Shown: piece after piece, positions 47,436 through 58,188 of the stretch
Numbering within the stretch: position 1 is the first letter of the stretch
How the letters are laid out: each line of letters opens with the position of its first letter
From: Sva-07 sp963728195
Lineage (GTDB): Bacteria; Actinomycetota; Acidimicrobiia; Acidimicrobiales; Ilumatobacteraceae
NCBI GenBank assembly: GCA_963728195.1
Contig: CAVSIX010000006.1
Coordinates: forward strand, 62,001 to 126,000
Direction: 5' to 3'
DNA length: 64,000 nucleotides
Translations under genes and position numbers: made by a program
Notes under the pieces: generated by a model
What the model saw: only the letters and a program-made list of their open reading frames with translations
Databases searched by the model: none
Told to the model about the DNA's origin: nothing

Positions 47436-48476
47436 ATGACTGAAGAGATTCGCTCGCTCATTCGTGGCTCGGGGCCGATTGCGTTCGAGCGGTTCATGGA
47501 GCTCGCGCTGTACGGCGCCGACGGGTTCTACACGAAGCTCGACGGGGGGTCGGCCGGGCGGCGGGGCGATTTCATCACGTCGCCGGAAGTGGGCCCGCTG
47601 TTCGGAGCGGTCATCGCTCGGTATCTCGACGCCGAGTGGGAGCGCATCGGCCGACCCGACACGTTCACCGTCGTCGACGCCGGCGCCGGTCCTGGCACCC
47701 TTGCCCGCTCGGTGCTCGCCGCGCGCCCGATGTGCGCTCACGCGGTGCGGTACGTGGCAGTCGAAGTGTCCGCCGGTCAACGCGAGCGGCATCCCGACGG
47801 TGTCGAGTCATCGGCGTCCCTACCCGACGAGCCGTTCGCCGGAGTCGTGATCGCCAACGAACTCCTCGACAATCTGCCGTTCCGCCTGGTGGTGTTCGAC
47901 AACGGCTGGCGGGAGGCGTTCGTCGACGTCGGCACCGACGGCCGGTTCGTGGAGGTCCTGTCGACACCACTCGATCCCGTACCGGCCCAGCTCCCGGCGG
48001 CCGGAACCTTCGGCTCGCGTGCGCCGCTGGTCGATCGAGCCGCCGCATTCGTCGACGATGCCCGGCATCTCCTCACCGCCGGATCCGTCGTCGCGTTCGA
48101 CTACGGCACGCCGCTGACCGCCATGCTCGCCGGCCGGCCGTGGCGTGACTGGCTGCGGACGTACCGGGGCAACGAACGTGGCGAGCACTACCTCAGCGCC
48201 GTGGGAGACCAGGACATCACGATCGACGTCCCGATCGATCAGCTCCCGGAACCGGACACCGTGCGTTCCCAGGCCCAGTTCCTGCAGTTGTGGGGGATCG
48301 ACGAACTGGTCGCCGAAGGGAAGCGGATCTGGGAGGAACTGGCCGCACGGCCTGGGCTCGAGGCGATGAAGATGCGCAGCCGCATCAGTGAGGCCGAGGC
48401 GTTGCTCGACCCGGCCGGACTCGGTGGGTTCCTCGTCGCCGAGTGGCGCACCGACCTCGCGCCTGACTCCTCCTGA
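47436..48476 (+). CDS. MidA/NDUFAF7-like SAM-dependent methyltransferase
   Basis: This 346-residue protein belongs to COG1565. Signatures are FMELALYGADGFYTK, GDFITSPEVGPLFGAVIARY, VVDAGAGPGTLARSVL and VIANELLDNLPFRLV. Its mitochondrial relative NDUFAF7 dimethylates an arginine of NDUFS2, the NuoD homologue, during complex I assembly. Placement directly after nuoN supports the same role here, although the bacterial function is not established. ATG 47436 is the start; the gene may have its own promoter in the 115-base gap. Confidence 0.88.
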   Translation: MTEEIRSLIRGSGPIAFERFMELALYGADGFYTKLDGGSAGRRGDFITSPEVGPLFGAVIARYLDAEWERIGRPDTFTVVDAGAGPGTLARSVLAARPMCAHAVRYVAVEVSAGQRERHPDGVESSASLPDEPFAGVVIANELLDNLPFRLVVFDNGWREAFVDVGTDGRFVEVLSTPLDPVPAQLPAAGTFGSRAPLVDRAAAFVDDARHLLTAGSVVAFDYGTPLTAMLAGRPWRDWLRTYRGNERGEHYLSAVGDQDITIDVPIDQLPEPDTVRSQAQFLQLWGIDELVAEGKRIWEELAARPGLEAMKMRSRISEAEALLDPAGLGGFLVAEWRTDLAPDSS

Positions 48477-48499
48477 CGGCAGCCGCGAATACGCCGACA

Positions 48500-48537
48500 T
48501 CGTCGTGGGTACCTGACGCACCATCGACCCACGACGA
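48500..48537 (+). promoter_or_regulatory. 11-bp perfect inverted repeat before the fructan operon
   Basis: TCGTCGTGGGT (48500-48510) and ACCCACGACGA (48527-48537) are exact reverse complements separated by 16 bases. The right arm ends just before AAAGGTG, the likely ribosome binding site of the first GH68 gene. It may be an operator, an attenuator hairpin, or a terminator for the upstream gene. Confidence 0.65.
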
Positions 48538-48550
48538 AAGGTGCAGACCC

Positions 48551-49999
48551 ATGCGGGCACGCAAGTACTTCTCGGGGTTGTCGGTGATGATCGCCGGCCT
48601 CCTCGGCATCAGCTCAGCAGGAGCGGTCGCTCAGGAGAGCGACCTCCCCGACGGGTTCCGGTTCGACGGCGACGCCGTGTCGATCTGGAGTCAGCAGGAC
48701 ATGCGAGAAATCGACATGCAGGCGGACAACCGCATACCGCTGCTGATCCCTCCTGCGCAGGTGCTCGACGACACGGTGTTCATGTGGGATGCCTGGCCAC
48801 TGCGCACCTGGGACGGCGAGATCGCCGATCTCGACGGTTGGAAGGTGCTCGTCGGTCTGTCCGCTGAGCGCACTCCCGACGAGGGCCCGGTCTTCTACAC
48901 CGTGTCCGAGTGGCGGTACTGGTTCACCAAGGACGGTCAATGGCGTCCGGGCGGGCTGGTGTTCGATCCGGCCGAAGCCTTCGGGAGCCGGCAGTGGGCC
49001 GGCAGCGCCCGGTACGACGAGGAGTCGCAGACCGCCAGCTTCTACTACACCGCGGTCGGTGGCGAATCGGGTGAGGGTTCCACGGACCTGCTTCCGGCAT
49101 CGTTCCCGCAAGGCGATCCCGCTGCCGGTCGCCCGCCGGTCGATCAGACGATCGCAGTCGTGGAGGCGGCGGTGGAGTTCGACGACGACGGCGTCCGATT
49201 CACCGACGTCGGCGAACACCGCGAGATCCTGAGCGCCGACGGCGAGATCTACCAGACGATCGACGATGCGGTCACCGATCAGGTGATCTACGGATTCCGG
49301 GACCCGTGGGCGTTCGAGGATCCGGACACCGGTGACCGGTACATGCTGTTCACCGGCAACGCGGCGTTCCACCCGGGGCCCCAGAACGGCGTGGTCGGCG
49401 TTGCTCGGCAGGCCGACGACGGCAGCTGGGCGCTCGAGACGCCGATCGTCGCAGCGCCCGAGGTGAACTCGCAGTTGGAACGCCCCCATCTCGTGTGGCG
49501 AGACGACGGCGTCTATCTCTTCTGGAGCACCCACTCGTTCACGTTCGCCGAACAGGGCGCCGGGCCCGAGGGCCTCTACGGCATGGTGGCTCCGTCGGGC
49601 GACTGGCAGGGCCAGTACGTGCCCTTGAACCGGGGAGGCCTCGTCGCCGGCAATCCGCAAGCTGCCCCGACGCAGACCTACAGCTACCTGGTGCTGCCTT
49701 CGGGCCACGTGATGAGCTACCTCAACACCGCTGGCACACCGGCCGGCTCGCCGCCGGCGGGCACCTGGGTCGGCGCGCCGTCACCGATGTTCCAGATCGT
49801 CATGGACGGAGCAACCACCGCCGTTGCGTTCGACGGTGAACCGCCGGCATCGGCCGTGCGACCGATGGACCCGCCGTCCCCCGACGCAGTTCCCGGCGAC
49901 GGGTCCGCTGACGGCGGCTCGGGTTCCGGCTCCGACGACGGGTCGGGTTCGGGTACCGACGACGGCGAACGTACGCCCGGCCAAGAGGCGTCCGGATGA
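48551..49999 (+). CDS. Secreted GH68 fructansucrase (levansucrase/inulosucrase-like)
   Basis: GH68 enzymes split sucrose and polymerise or transfer fructose. This 482-residue protein has a Sec-type signal peptide (cleavage likely after GAVA) and a five-bladed-propeller catalytic domain. The GH68 residues are Asp80 (FMWDAWPL, nucleophile), Asp251 (GFRDPW, stabiliser) and Glu310 (LERPHL, acid/base), plus QWAGSARYD. A Gly/Ser/Asp-rich C-terminal tail of about 40 residues ends the protein. It overlaps the next gene by four bases. Polymer versus hydrolysis product cannot be told from sequence. Confidence 0.88.
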   Translation: MRARKYFSGLSVMIAGLLGISSAGAVAQESDLPDGFRFDGDAVSIWSQQDMREIDMQADNRIPLLIPPAQVLDDTVFMWDAWPLRTWDGEIADLDGWKVLVGLSAERTPDEGPVFYTVSEWRYWFTKDGQWRPGGLVFDPAEAFGSRQWAGSARYDEESQTASFYYTAVGGESGEGSTDLLPASFPQGDPAAGRPPVDQTIAVVEAAVEFDDDGVRFTDVGEHREILSADGEIYQTIDDAVTDQVIYGFRDPWAFEDPDTGDRYMLFTGNAAFHPGPQNGVVGVARQADDGSWALETPIVAAPEVNSQLERPHLVWRDDGVYLFWSTHSFTFAEQGAGPEGLYGMVAPSGDWQGQYVPLNRGGLVAGNPQAAPTQTYSYLVLPSGHVMSYLNTAGTPAGSPPAGTWVGAPSPMFQIVMDGATTAVAFDGEPPASAVRPMDPPSPDAVPGDGSADGGSGSGSDDGSGSGTDDGERTPGQEASG

Positions 50000-51468
50000 G
50001 GGCGTCGGCACCGCACAACAAGCGTCGACTCTTCGCGGTGATGGCCGCTGGTGTGCTCGTCGTCGCTGCGTGCAGCAGCGATGACGACGATGGAGCAACC
50101 GCGACGGAGCCGACCGTGGCGTCGGAGCCGACGATGGCGCCGCAGACCACGGTCGGCGGCGACGTCGAGCTGGACATCAGCGACGAGAACGCCGACGATA
50201 CGGCACCGACGTTGCCCGACGGTTACGAGTTCGACGGCGGTTTGGTGTCACTGTGGGCGCCGTCGGACGCGTCCTCGATCCGCCGGACCGACGACGTGGT
50301 CATGGGCCAAGTGGTCAAGGAGTCGCTCACGCCGGTGGTGGAAGGCCACTGGATCTGGGATTCGTGGCCGCTGCGCTTCCCGGACGGCGAGGTCGCCGAC
50401 GTCGACGGCTGGCAGATCCTGTTCGGTCTGTCGGCCGAGATCACTCCGGACCGTGTGCCGGGCGACCGGCACGGCCTCGCGACGTGGCGCATGATGGGGT
50501 CGCTCGACGGCGGCGAGTGGATCGATCTCGGACTGGTCTGGCCGGACGGAAGCGCCCTCGGCGGGCGCCAGTGGGCGGGATCGTCGGTGATCGATCCCGA
50601 CACGATGCAGGTCACGATGTACTACACCGCACTCGGTGATCTACCGTCGGATGAAGCGCTCACCGGTGGTCCGGCCACCGACCCCTACGAGGACGTCAAC
50701 TGGACCGGTGGAGCCAACCTCACGTCGGGAGGACCGGACCGTCAACAGATGGTGGCGGTCTCCGCCGAGCTGTCGCTCGACGGCGATCGTCCGTCACTCA
50801 CCGACATGGGCGAGCACGAGATCATCCTCACCGCCGACGGCGAGATCTACCGAACCGCAGAACAAGCAGCGGCGTTGCAGGGCCCGTACGTGTTCCGCGA
50901 TCCGTGGTGGTTCCAGGACCCGGACAACGGACGCGAGTACATCTTGTTCAGTGCCTCACCGGCGTTCCTCACCGATGAGTCCGCCGGCGGGGTGGTCGGT
51001 CTGGCGATGCTCGGCGATGACGGGAACTGGGTGCCGCTGCAGCCGGTGCTCGCTGCGCCCGGTGTCAACAATCAGCTCGAGCGACCGCATCTCGTGCGTC
51101 GGGACGGGCTCACGTACATGTTCGTGTCGACGCACGGATTCTCGTTCCTGGGTGACCTCGACGCACCGCCGGGCCTGTACGGGTTCGTGTCGGACGGCGG
51201 AATCGGCGGCCAGTTCAGTCCCGTCAACGACGGTGGCCTCGTCTTGGCCAACCCGGCGAGCGCGGAACAGCAGACCTACTCCTGGGTGGTGCTGCCGACC
51301 GGTGCGGTGTTGAGCTTCGCGAACTACTTCGACCTCGGAGACGGCGGCCTGGACGGCATCGCCTCCCAGTCGGTCGAATGGCAGCGTGAGCACTTCGGCG
51401 GCACACTCGTGCCACTGGTGCAGCTCGAGCTGAACGGCGACGAGACGACGATCGTCGCATCGCCGTGA
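49996..51468 (+). CDS. Second GH68 fructansucrase-like enzyme, lipoprotein
   Basis: This 490-residue paralogue of the preceding gene is predicted to be lipid-anchored (lipobox LVVAAC, Cys26) with a Thr/Glu/Asp-rich linker to about residue 70. The catalytic set is conserved: Asp122 (WIWDSWPL), Asp302 (VFRDPWW), Glu362 (QLERPHL) and RQWAGSS. The ATG overlaps the upstream stop, and its own stop overlaps the GH32 start (GTGA). Two unequal GH68 copies may make different chain lengths or divide soluble and cell-bound activity. Confidence 0.87.
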   Translation: MRASAPHNKRRLFAVMAAGVLVVAACSSDDDDGATATEPTVASEPTMAPQTTVGGDVELDISDENADDTAPTLPDGYEFDGGLVSLWAPSDASSIRRTDDVVMGQVVKESLTPVVEGHWIWDSWPLRFPDGEVADVDGWQILFGLSAEITPDRVPGDRHGLATWRMMGSLDGGEWIDLGLVWPDGSALGGRQWAGSSVIDPDTMQVTMYYTALGDLPSDEALTGGPATDPYEDVNWTGGANLTSGGPDRQQMVAVSAELSLDGDRPSLTDMGEHEIILTADGEIYRTAEQAAALQGPYVFRDPWWFQDPDNGREYILFSASPAFLTDESAGGVVGLAMLGDDGNWVPLQPVLAAPGVNNQLERPHLVRRDGLTYMFVSTHGFSFLGDLDAPPGLYGFVSDGGIGGQFSPVNDGGLVLANPASAEQQTYSWVVLPTGAVLSFANYFDLGDGGLDGIASQSVEWQREHFGGTLVPLVQLELNGDETTIVASP

Positions 51469-53168
51469 CGGCGCCGAGATCGCTGATCGCCGCTGCCACG
51501 ACCGTTGCCGTCGCCGTGGCGGCATGCACCGGCGAGGACGCGGGCGGTGTTCGGACCGCAGTGACCGACTCCGGACCCGCCGTCACCGACGATGACGGTG
51601 CGGTCGATCCGGTCGGTTCCGATCCGGTCGTGACCGACGAGAACGTTCCGAGTGACGTCCTGCCCAACGACGTCGTGGCCGGGGACGTCGACGCCACGGC
51701 GCTCAGGCTCGACCAGCCCTGGCGCCCGGCGATCCACTATGCCCCTCCGTACGGATGGATGAACGACCCCAACGGGTTGTCGTACGTCGACGGCCGCTAT
51801 CACCTCTTCTTCCAGTACAACCCGCTCGACGTCGACTTCGGCGACATCGGCTGGGGGCATGCGGTCAGCGACAACCTCGTCGACTGGGAGACCTGGCCGG
51901 TCGCGATCGAACCCGAGCCGGACCAGCTGATCTTCTCGGGCAGCCTGGTCAACGACGTCGACGGCACTTCGCCGCTGTGCGAGCCCGACCAGGAGCCGAG
52001 TTGTCTCGTCGCGGTCTACACCACCGACCGCACGGGCAGCGAAGATTCGACCCAGACGCAGGACATCGCGGTCAGCGACCGCGCCGGCATCGAGTTCACC
52101 AAGTACGAGGGCAACCCGGTGATCGACCTCGGCTCGGCCGACTTCCGAGACCCGAAGGTCTTCTGGCACGAGGGCACTGCTCGCTGGATCATGGTGGTCG
52201 TGCTTCCGATCGACCGCCAGGTGGTGCTGTTCGGCTCGCCGGATCTGGTGGTCTGGGAGGAGCTCAGTCGCTTCGGGCCGCTCGGCGCAATCGATGGGAT
52301 CTGGGAGTGTCCCGATCTCTTCCCGGCACCGATCACCGACGCCGGCCCCGACGGTCCGTCGGAGAAGTGGGTGATGAAGGTCGACCTCAACCCGGGTCAC
52401 ATCGCCGGCGGCTCGGGTGGCCAGTACTTCCTCGGCGAATTCGACGGCACGACGTTCACCCCTGATGAACCGACGGCTCCGTTACCGCGATGGGTCGATT
52501 GGGGCCAAGACTTCTACTGCGCCACCACCTTCCATGCGGCCGATGACGATCAGGGCCGTCCTCTGTGGCTGGGCTGGATGAACAACTGGAACTACGCAAC
52601 CGAACTCCCGACGTTCCCGTGGCGCGGCTCGATGACGATCCCCCGGCGTCTCGAGTTGACCGAGAGCGGCGACGGCCGGTTGGCGCTCACCCAACGACTC
52701 CCCCAGCAGGTGACCGACATGGCCGATGATGCGACGCGACTCGACGACCTCACCGGTCGCGACGGTCCTGACAGCTCGCCCGACGACCCCGGGCTGCCTC
52801 CGGCGTTCCTGCTCGACGTCGAACCGCCCGATGAGGGCTCTGTCACACTCGGACTCGTGGACGGCGACGGCACCGTGGTGGCCGAGGTGTTCATCGACGT
52901 CTCGGGCGACGCCGTGCAGATCGTCCGACCTGACGAGAGCAACGCTGGGCCGGACGGATTCGCCGGGGCCACACCGCCGGCGCCACTCGGCTCGGGACCG
53001 GTGACCGTGCTGGTCGACCGGGCGAGCGTCGAGGTGCTCGCCGACCAGGGGCGTACCTCGATCACCTCGCTGATCCTGCCGATCGCCGAGATCGCCGACG
53101 TGACGGTGCACGGCGATGGTGTAGCCGACGGCGCAATCGACGTTCGCCTCACTGGCCTGTCCGGGTGA
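51465..53168 (+). CDS. GH32 fructan hydrolase (levanase/inulinase/invertase), lipoprotein
   Basis: GH32 enzymes hydrolyse sucrose or fructans. The 567-residue protein has a lipobox VAVAAC (Cys21) and an acidic linker. The catalytic blocks are YGWMNDPNG (nucleophile Asp101), FRDPKVF (Asp229) and WECPDLF (Glu281). A C-terminal beta-sandwich of about 150 residues follows. The GTG start overlaps the GH68 stop. Together with the two GH68 genes this forms a make-and-remobilise fructan system at the cell surface. Confidence 0.9.
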   Translation: MTAPRSLIAAATTVAVAVAACTGEDAGGVRTAVTDSGPAVTDDDGAVDPVGSDPVVTDENVPSDVLPNDVVAGDVDATALRLDQPWRPAIHYAPPYGWMNDPNGLSYVDGRYHLFFQYNPLDVDFGDIGWGHAVSDNLVDWETWPVAIEPEPDQLIFSGSLVNDVDGTSPLCEPDQEPSCLVAVYTTDRTGSEDSTQTQDIAVSDRAGIEFTKYEGNPVIDLGSADFRDPKVFWHEGTARWIMVVVLPIDRQVVLFGSPDLVVWEELSRFGPLGAIDGIWECPDLFPAPITDAGPDGPSEKWVMKVDLNPGHIAGGSGGQYFLGEFDGTTFTPDEPTAPLPRWVDWGQDFYCATTFHAADDDQGRPLWLGWMNNWNYATELPTFPWRGSMTIPRRLELTESGDGRLALTQRLPQQVTDMADDATRLDDLTGRDGPDSSPDDPGLPPAFLLDVEPPDEGSVTLGLVDGDGTVVAEVFIDVSGDAVQIVRPDESNAGPDGFAGATPPAPLGSGPVTVLVDRASVEVLADQGRTSITSLILPIAEIADVTVHGDGVADGAIDVRLTGLSG

Positions 53169-53384
53169 ACTCGGTCGGAGTCCGGTCAGGTGACTTCGTT
53201 GCCGGCGGGGCCGAGCGCCGTGTGCCTTCCAGCCGAGCGAGTGGTCGGCGTCGCAGTGCGCCGTTCCACGTCGAGGAACCACGCGAAGATCTCGGCGAAC
53301 TCCACGCGCGACACCGCACCGACGCTGTCCGACCGTGGCTCCCGACCCCTCCCCGGCTCTACCGGTGTGATCTACCATCGGTGC

Positions 53385-55349
<1,965 letters not shown>

Positions 55350-55405
55350 CCGAGCTGGCGCAGATCCTGGCTCAAGTCCGCGTGATCGCGTGCCGATGAA
55401 GCTGC

Positions 55406-57439
55406 ATGGTTCCGCCCGATGGCGCTCGCACCAAGCGCATCCCCAGCCTGTCGTGGAACTCGGTCGTCGACAGCGACGATCAGCCGACGCCGGCGTCGAC
55501 CGATGCGCCTGCGGTGCTCGAGGAACCGATCACGCTGGCGCCACTGGCGCTCGACCTCTCGTCGCCCGCTGCTGCTGCCGCCGCACCGGTGATCGAGGCG
55601 CCGATCGCCTTCGAGCCGCTGCACCTGGGTTCGTCGGAGGAACTCGGGATGACGACGTCACCGGGACTCGCACCGCCAGCCGCACCGCCGATTCCCGCGT
55701 CGCCGGTTCCTGCGTCGTTCACCGATGAAGCGATCACGATCCGCACGACACCCCCGGCGGTGATCGTTCCCGCCCTGGGAGATGTCACCTCCGGTCCCGA
55801 CCGAGTCGTGCCGGACCCTGCGCCGCCTCCTGCGCCGATGCCCGCTGCAGCCCCGCCCCCGGCGCCTGTCCACGCGAGCACCCAGGCCCAGGCGTCCGAA
55901 CCGGCGCCGGCGCCCGACTCGGCGTCCGATTCGACGGTGGCGTCGATCCAGGTCCCACCGGTCACCGAGGCGCTCCCGCAGATTCGAGAGGCGACGCCGG
56001 TCGTCGCCCACGTTGCGCCGCTGCTGCCGTCGGTGGCCCCCGCGGTGCCCCGTGCGGCAGTTGCTGCCTCGTTCGAGTTCGAGCCAGCATCGGTGGCCTC
56101 TGCACCGGTTCGCCAGCCACAGCGGCGCAGTGGCGGTCGCGCGCTCAAACTGATGGCGACGCTCGTCGTTCTCGGTGGTCTCGTCGCCGCCGGCGTGGTG
56201 TTCGGGCAGCCCTATCTGTTCCCCGGTGAGTGGGACAGCGCCACCGCACGGTACGCCGAGGCGGTCGAAATCGGTCGGGAGGTCGAGTTCGCCGAATCCC
56301 TGGCGATCGTCGCCGAGCCGACCGACGACTTCGATTCGCGACTCGGGGCCCAGCTCGCTCCCTTGCCCGCCGATGAACTCGTTCGGTGGCGGGCGCTCGG
56401 ATTGCTGAGCGGCACCGTCGACGATGCCGCGATCGCGCGCCAGCTCGCCGGCTGGCAGGACGCCCTGTACTCCACCGCCGACGGCCAGGTGTACCACGAT
56501 CTCGGTGCAGCCGGCGCCGAACTCGATGCCCGGCTCGTGCAGGAGATGACGGCGGCGTCGCTCGACCAGCAGTTCTCCTGGTCGGCCGGTCAGGCGCAGC
56601 GCACGTTGGATGCTGCCGCCGCCACGTCGGCGGAGGTGCTCCGGCAGTCGCGAGCGCTGCAGCAGTCGTCGGCCTTCGACGCTGAGCTTCCTCCCGTGCC
56701 GAGCGAGGCGGCGGCAACGCTGCCCCCCGTGGTCGCCTACCGGTTGCTGGCCCCGCACGTCTTCGCGGAGTTCGACGCATCGATCGGACCCGACGACGGC
56801 ACCAATCCGCTCGCCGGTCTGGGAGCCAACGGTCCGGGACTCCTCGGACGCGAGACGTCGGTCGTCGCGGCGGGTTCCGACCCGAACGCCAGCGACGCGG
56901 CCGGCCTCGCCCAGGACCGCTCGTTCTGGTATCTCGTGTTCGCCGCCTACCTCGACGCCGGCACTGCGCACCTCGCCAGCGAAGCCGTCGTCGAGAGTTC
57001 GCTGACGGTTGCGCCGCTCGGGGCGACCGAGTGTGTGTCCGCCACGTTCTCCGGCGGTGGCGTCGACCAGACGGCCACGCTGCGTTCGGCGCTCACCGCC
57101 TGGGCGGCTGCCGCGCCGGCGGAGATGTCGAGTTCGTTCCAGGTCCTTCCCGATGGCGCGCTGCAACTGGTGTCGTGCGATCCCGGCGCCGGGTTCGACG
57201 TCGCCGCCCGCCCCGACGTCGCGCAAGAGCTGATCGCCTGGCGGACGGCGAAGCTCGCCACCGAAGAGGCGATCGCTGCCGTCGGTGGCGGTGAGGCCGA
57301 ACTCGCCGATGCGTGGAACTTCGTCCAGACGTCGCCCGTGGCGTTCGATCTGATGGCGCTGCCGGCCAGCTCGACGCCTGCGGAGATCGCGGCGACGGCG
57401 CGAACGTCGTTCAACGCCCTCTTCGTCCCCGCCGGCTGA
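55406..57439 (+). CDS. Large single-pass membrane protein with Pro/Ala-rich cytoplasmic region, unknown
   Basis: I do not recognise this 677-residue protein. Residues 1-240 are low-complexity Pro/Ala/Val-rich, with an early basic patch and repeats such as PAPPPAPMPAAAPPPAP. One hydrophobic segment (about 246-270, LMATLVVLGGLVAAGVVFG) is preceded by an Arg/Lys cluster, so the N-terminus is cytoplasmic. The remaining ~400 residues are extracytoplasmic, helical and Ala-rich, with two cysteines (ECVSATF, VSCDPG) that may pair. The type II layout resembles cell-envelope proteins with a disordered cytoplasmic tail. It follows acs by 56 bases. Confidence 0.75.
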   Translation: MVPPDGARTKRIPSLSWNSVVDSDDQPTPASTDAPAVLEEPITLAPLALDLSSPAAAAAAPVIEAPIAFEPLHLGSSEELGMTTSPGLAPPAAPPIPASPVPASFTDEAITIRTTPPAVIVPALGDVTSGPDRVVPDPAPPPAPMPAAAPPPAPVHASTQAQASEPAPAPDSASDSTVASIQVPPVTEALPQIREATPVVAHVAPLLPSVAPAVPRAAVAASFEFEPASVASAPVRQPQRRSGGRALKLMATLVVLGGLVAAGVVFGQPYLFPGEWDSATARYAEAVEIGREVEFAESLAIVAEPTDDFDSRLGAQLAPLPADELVRWRALGLLSGTVDDAAIARQLAGWQDALYSTADGQVYHDLGAAGAELDARLVQEMTAASLDQQFSWSAGQAQRTLDAAAATSAEVLRQSRALQQSSAFDAELPPVPSEAAATLPPVVAYRLLAPHVFAEFDASIGPDDGTNPLAGLGANGPGLLGRETSVVAAGSDPNASDAAGLAQDRSFWYLVFAAYLDAGTAHLASEAVVESSLTVAPLGATECVSATFSGGGVDQTATLRSALTAWAAAAPAEMSSSFQVLPDGALQLVSCDPGAGFDVAARPDVAQELIAWRTAKLATEEAIAAVGGGEAELADAWNFVQTSPVAFDLMALPASSTPAEIAATARTSFNALFVPAG

Positions 57440-57465
57440 CGGCGACTGCGGCTGACGTCAGTCGC
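57436..57465. terminator. Inverted repeats between the unknown gene and yajQ
   Basis: Two alternative stems exist in the convergent spacer: CTGACG/CGTCAG (57436-57441, 57456-57461) and GCGACTG/CAGTCGC (57442-57448, 57459-57465). Both stop codons lie in the first stem. There is no U-tract. Confidence 0.4.
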
Positions 57466-57946
57466 GGAAGTTCTGGAACTGCAGCGGGATCCCGACGTCC
57501 TCGGCCTTCAGCATGGCGATCACGTCCTGCAGGGCGTCGCGCTTCTTGGCCGAGACGCGGATCGACTCGCCCTGGGTCTGACTCGAGGTGCCCTTGGGTG
57601 CCTTCTCCTTGATCAGCTTGTTGATCTCCTTTGCCTTGTCGGACGAGATCCCGACCTTGATCGTGACGATCTGGCGCACGGTGTTCTGCGTGGCATCCTG
57701 GATGTCGCCGTAATCGACGCCCCTGAGCGACACGCCACGCTTCACCAGCTTCTCCTCGAGCACGGTGCGCAGTGCGTCGAGCCGGTCCCGGCTGACCGTG
57801 TGCAGCGTGATCACCATCTCGTTCTGCTCGATCGTGGAGTTGGTGTTCTTGAAGTCGAATCGGTTGGCGATCTCTCGCTGAGCCTGATCGACCGCGTTGC
57901 GGACCTCTTGGGCGTCGACTTCTGACACGACATCGAAGGTTGGCAT
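57458..57946 (-). CDS. yajQ: YajQ family nucleotide-binding protein
   Basis: This 162-residue protein is the normal length of YajQ and starts with PTFDVVSEVDAQEVRNAVDQ. Family blocks are FDFKNTNSTIEQNE, EEKLVKRGVSLRG and RVSAKKRDALQDVIAMLK. Some members bind cyclic di-GMP and act with transcription factors; others bind tRNA or nucleotides. No partner is visible nearby. The start is ATG 57946. Confidence 0.93.
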   Translation of the reverse strand: MPTFDVVSEVDAQEVRNAVDQAQREIANRFDFKNTNSTIEQNEMVITLHTVSRDRLDALRTVLEEKLVKRGVSLRGVDYGDIQDATQNTVRQIVTIKVGISSDKAKEINKLIKEKAPKGTSSQTQGESIRVSAKKRDALQDVIAMLKAEDVGIPLQFQNFRD

Positions 57947-58054
57947 GGCCTCCAGGGTACCGAACCGACCGGAATCGGCGTGGCGCTCGGCGAGTCGACC
58001 GGTACGCTCAAGCCGCCTCGTCCACGCTCGACCGGGGTACGCAACACAAGTCAC

Positions 58055-58139
58055 GGGTCGGTGCCCGAGCGGCCAAAGGGAGCAGACTGTAAATCTGCCG
58101 GCATTGCCTTCGAAGGTTCAAATCCTTCCCGGCCCACCA
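58055..58139 (+). tRNA. tRNA-Tyr (GTA)
   Basis: The 85-base class II tRNA has acceptor GGGTCGG pairing with CCGGCCC, anticodon GTA in the loop TGTAAAT, a long variable arm, the T arm GGTTCAAATCC, and an encoded CCA at 58137-58139. Confidence 0.95.
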
Positions 58140-58142
58140 ACG

Positions 58143-58170
58143 AAACGCCGGTGCGCGCGCACCGGCGTTT
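58143..58170 (+). terminator. Rho-independent-like terminator after tRNA-Tyr
   Basis: AAACGCCGGTGCGC and GCGCACCGGCGTTT at 58143-58156 and 58157-58170 form a perfect 14-bp inverted repeat three bases after the tRNA. A short TTTT follows at 58176-58179. It can also serve the convergent GNAT gene. Confidence 0.75.
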
Positions 58171-58188
58171 CGGCGTTTTCGGTGATCG

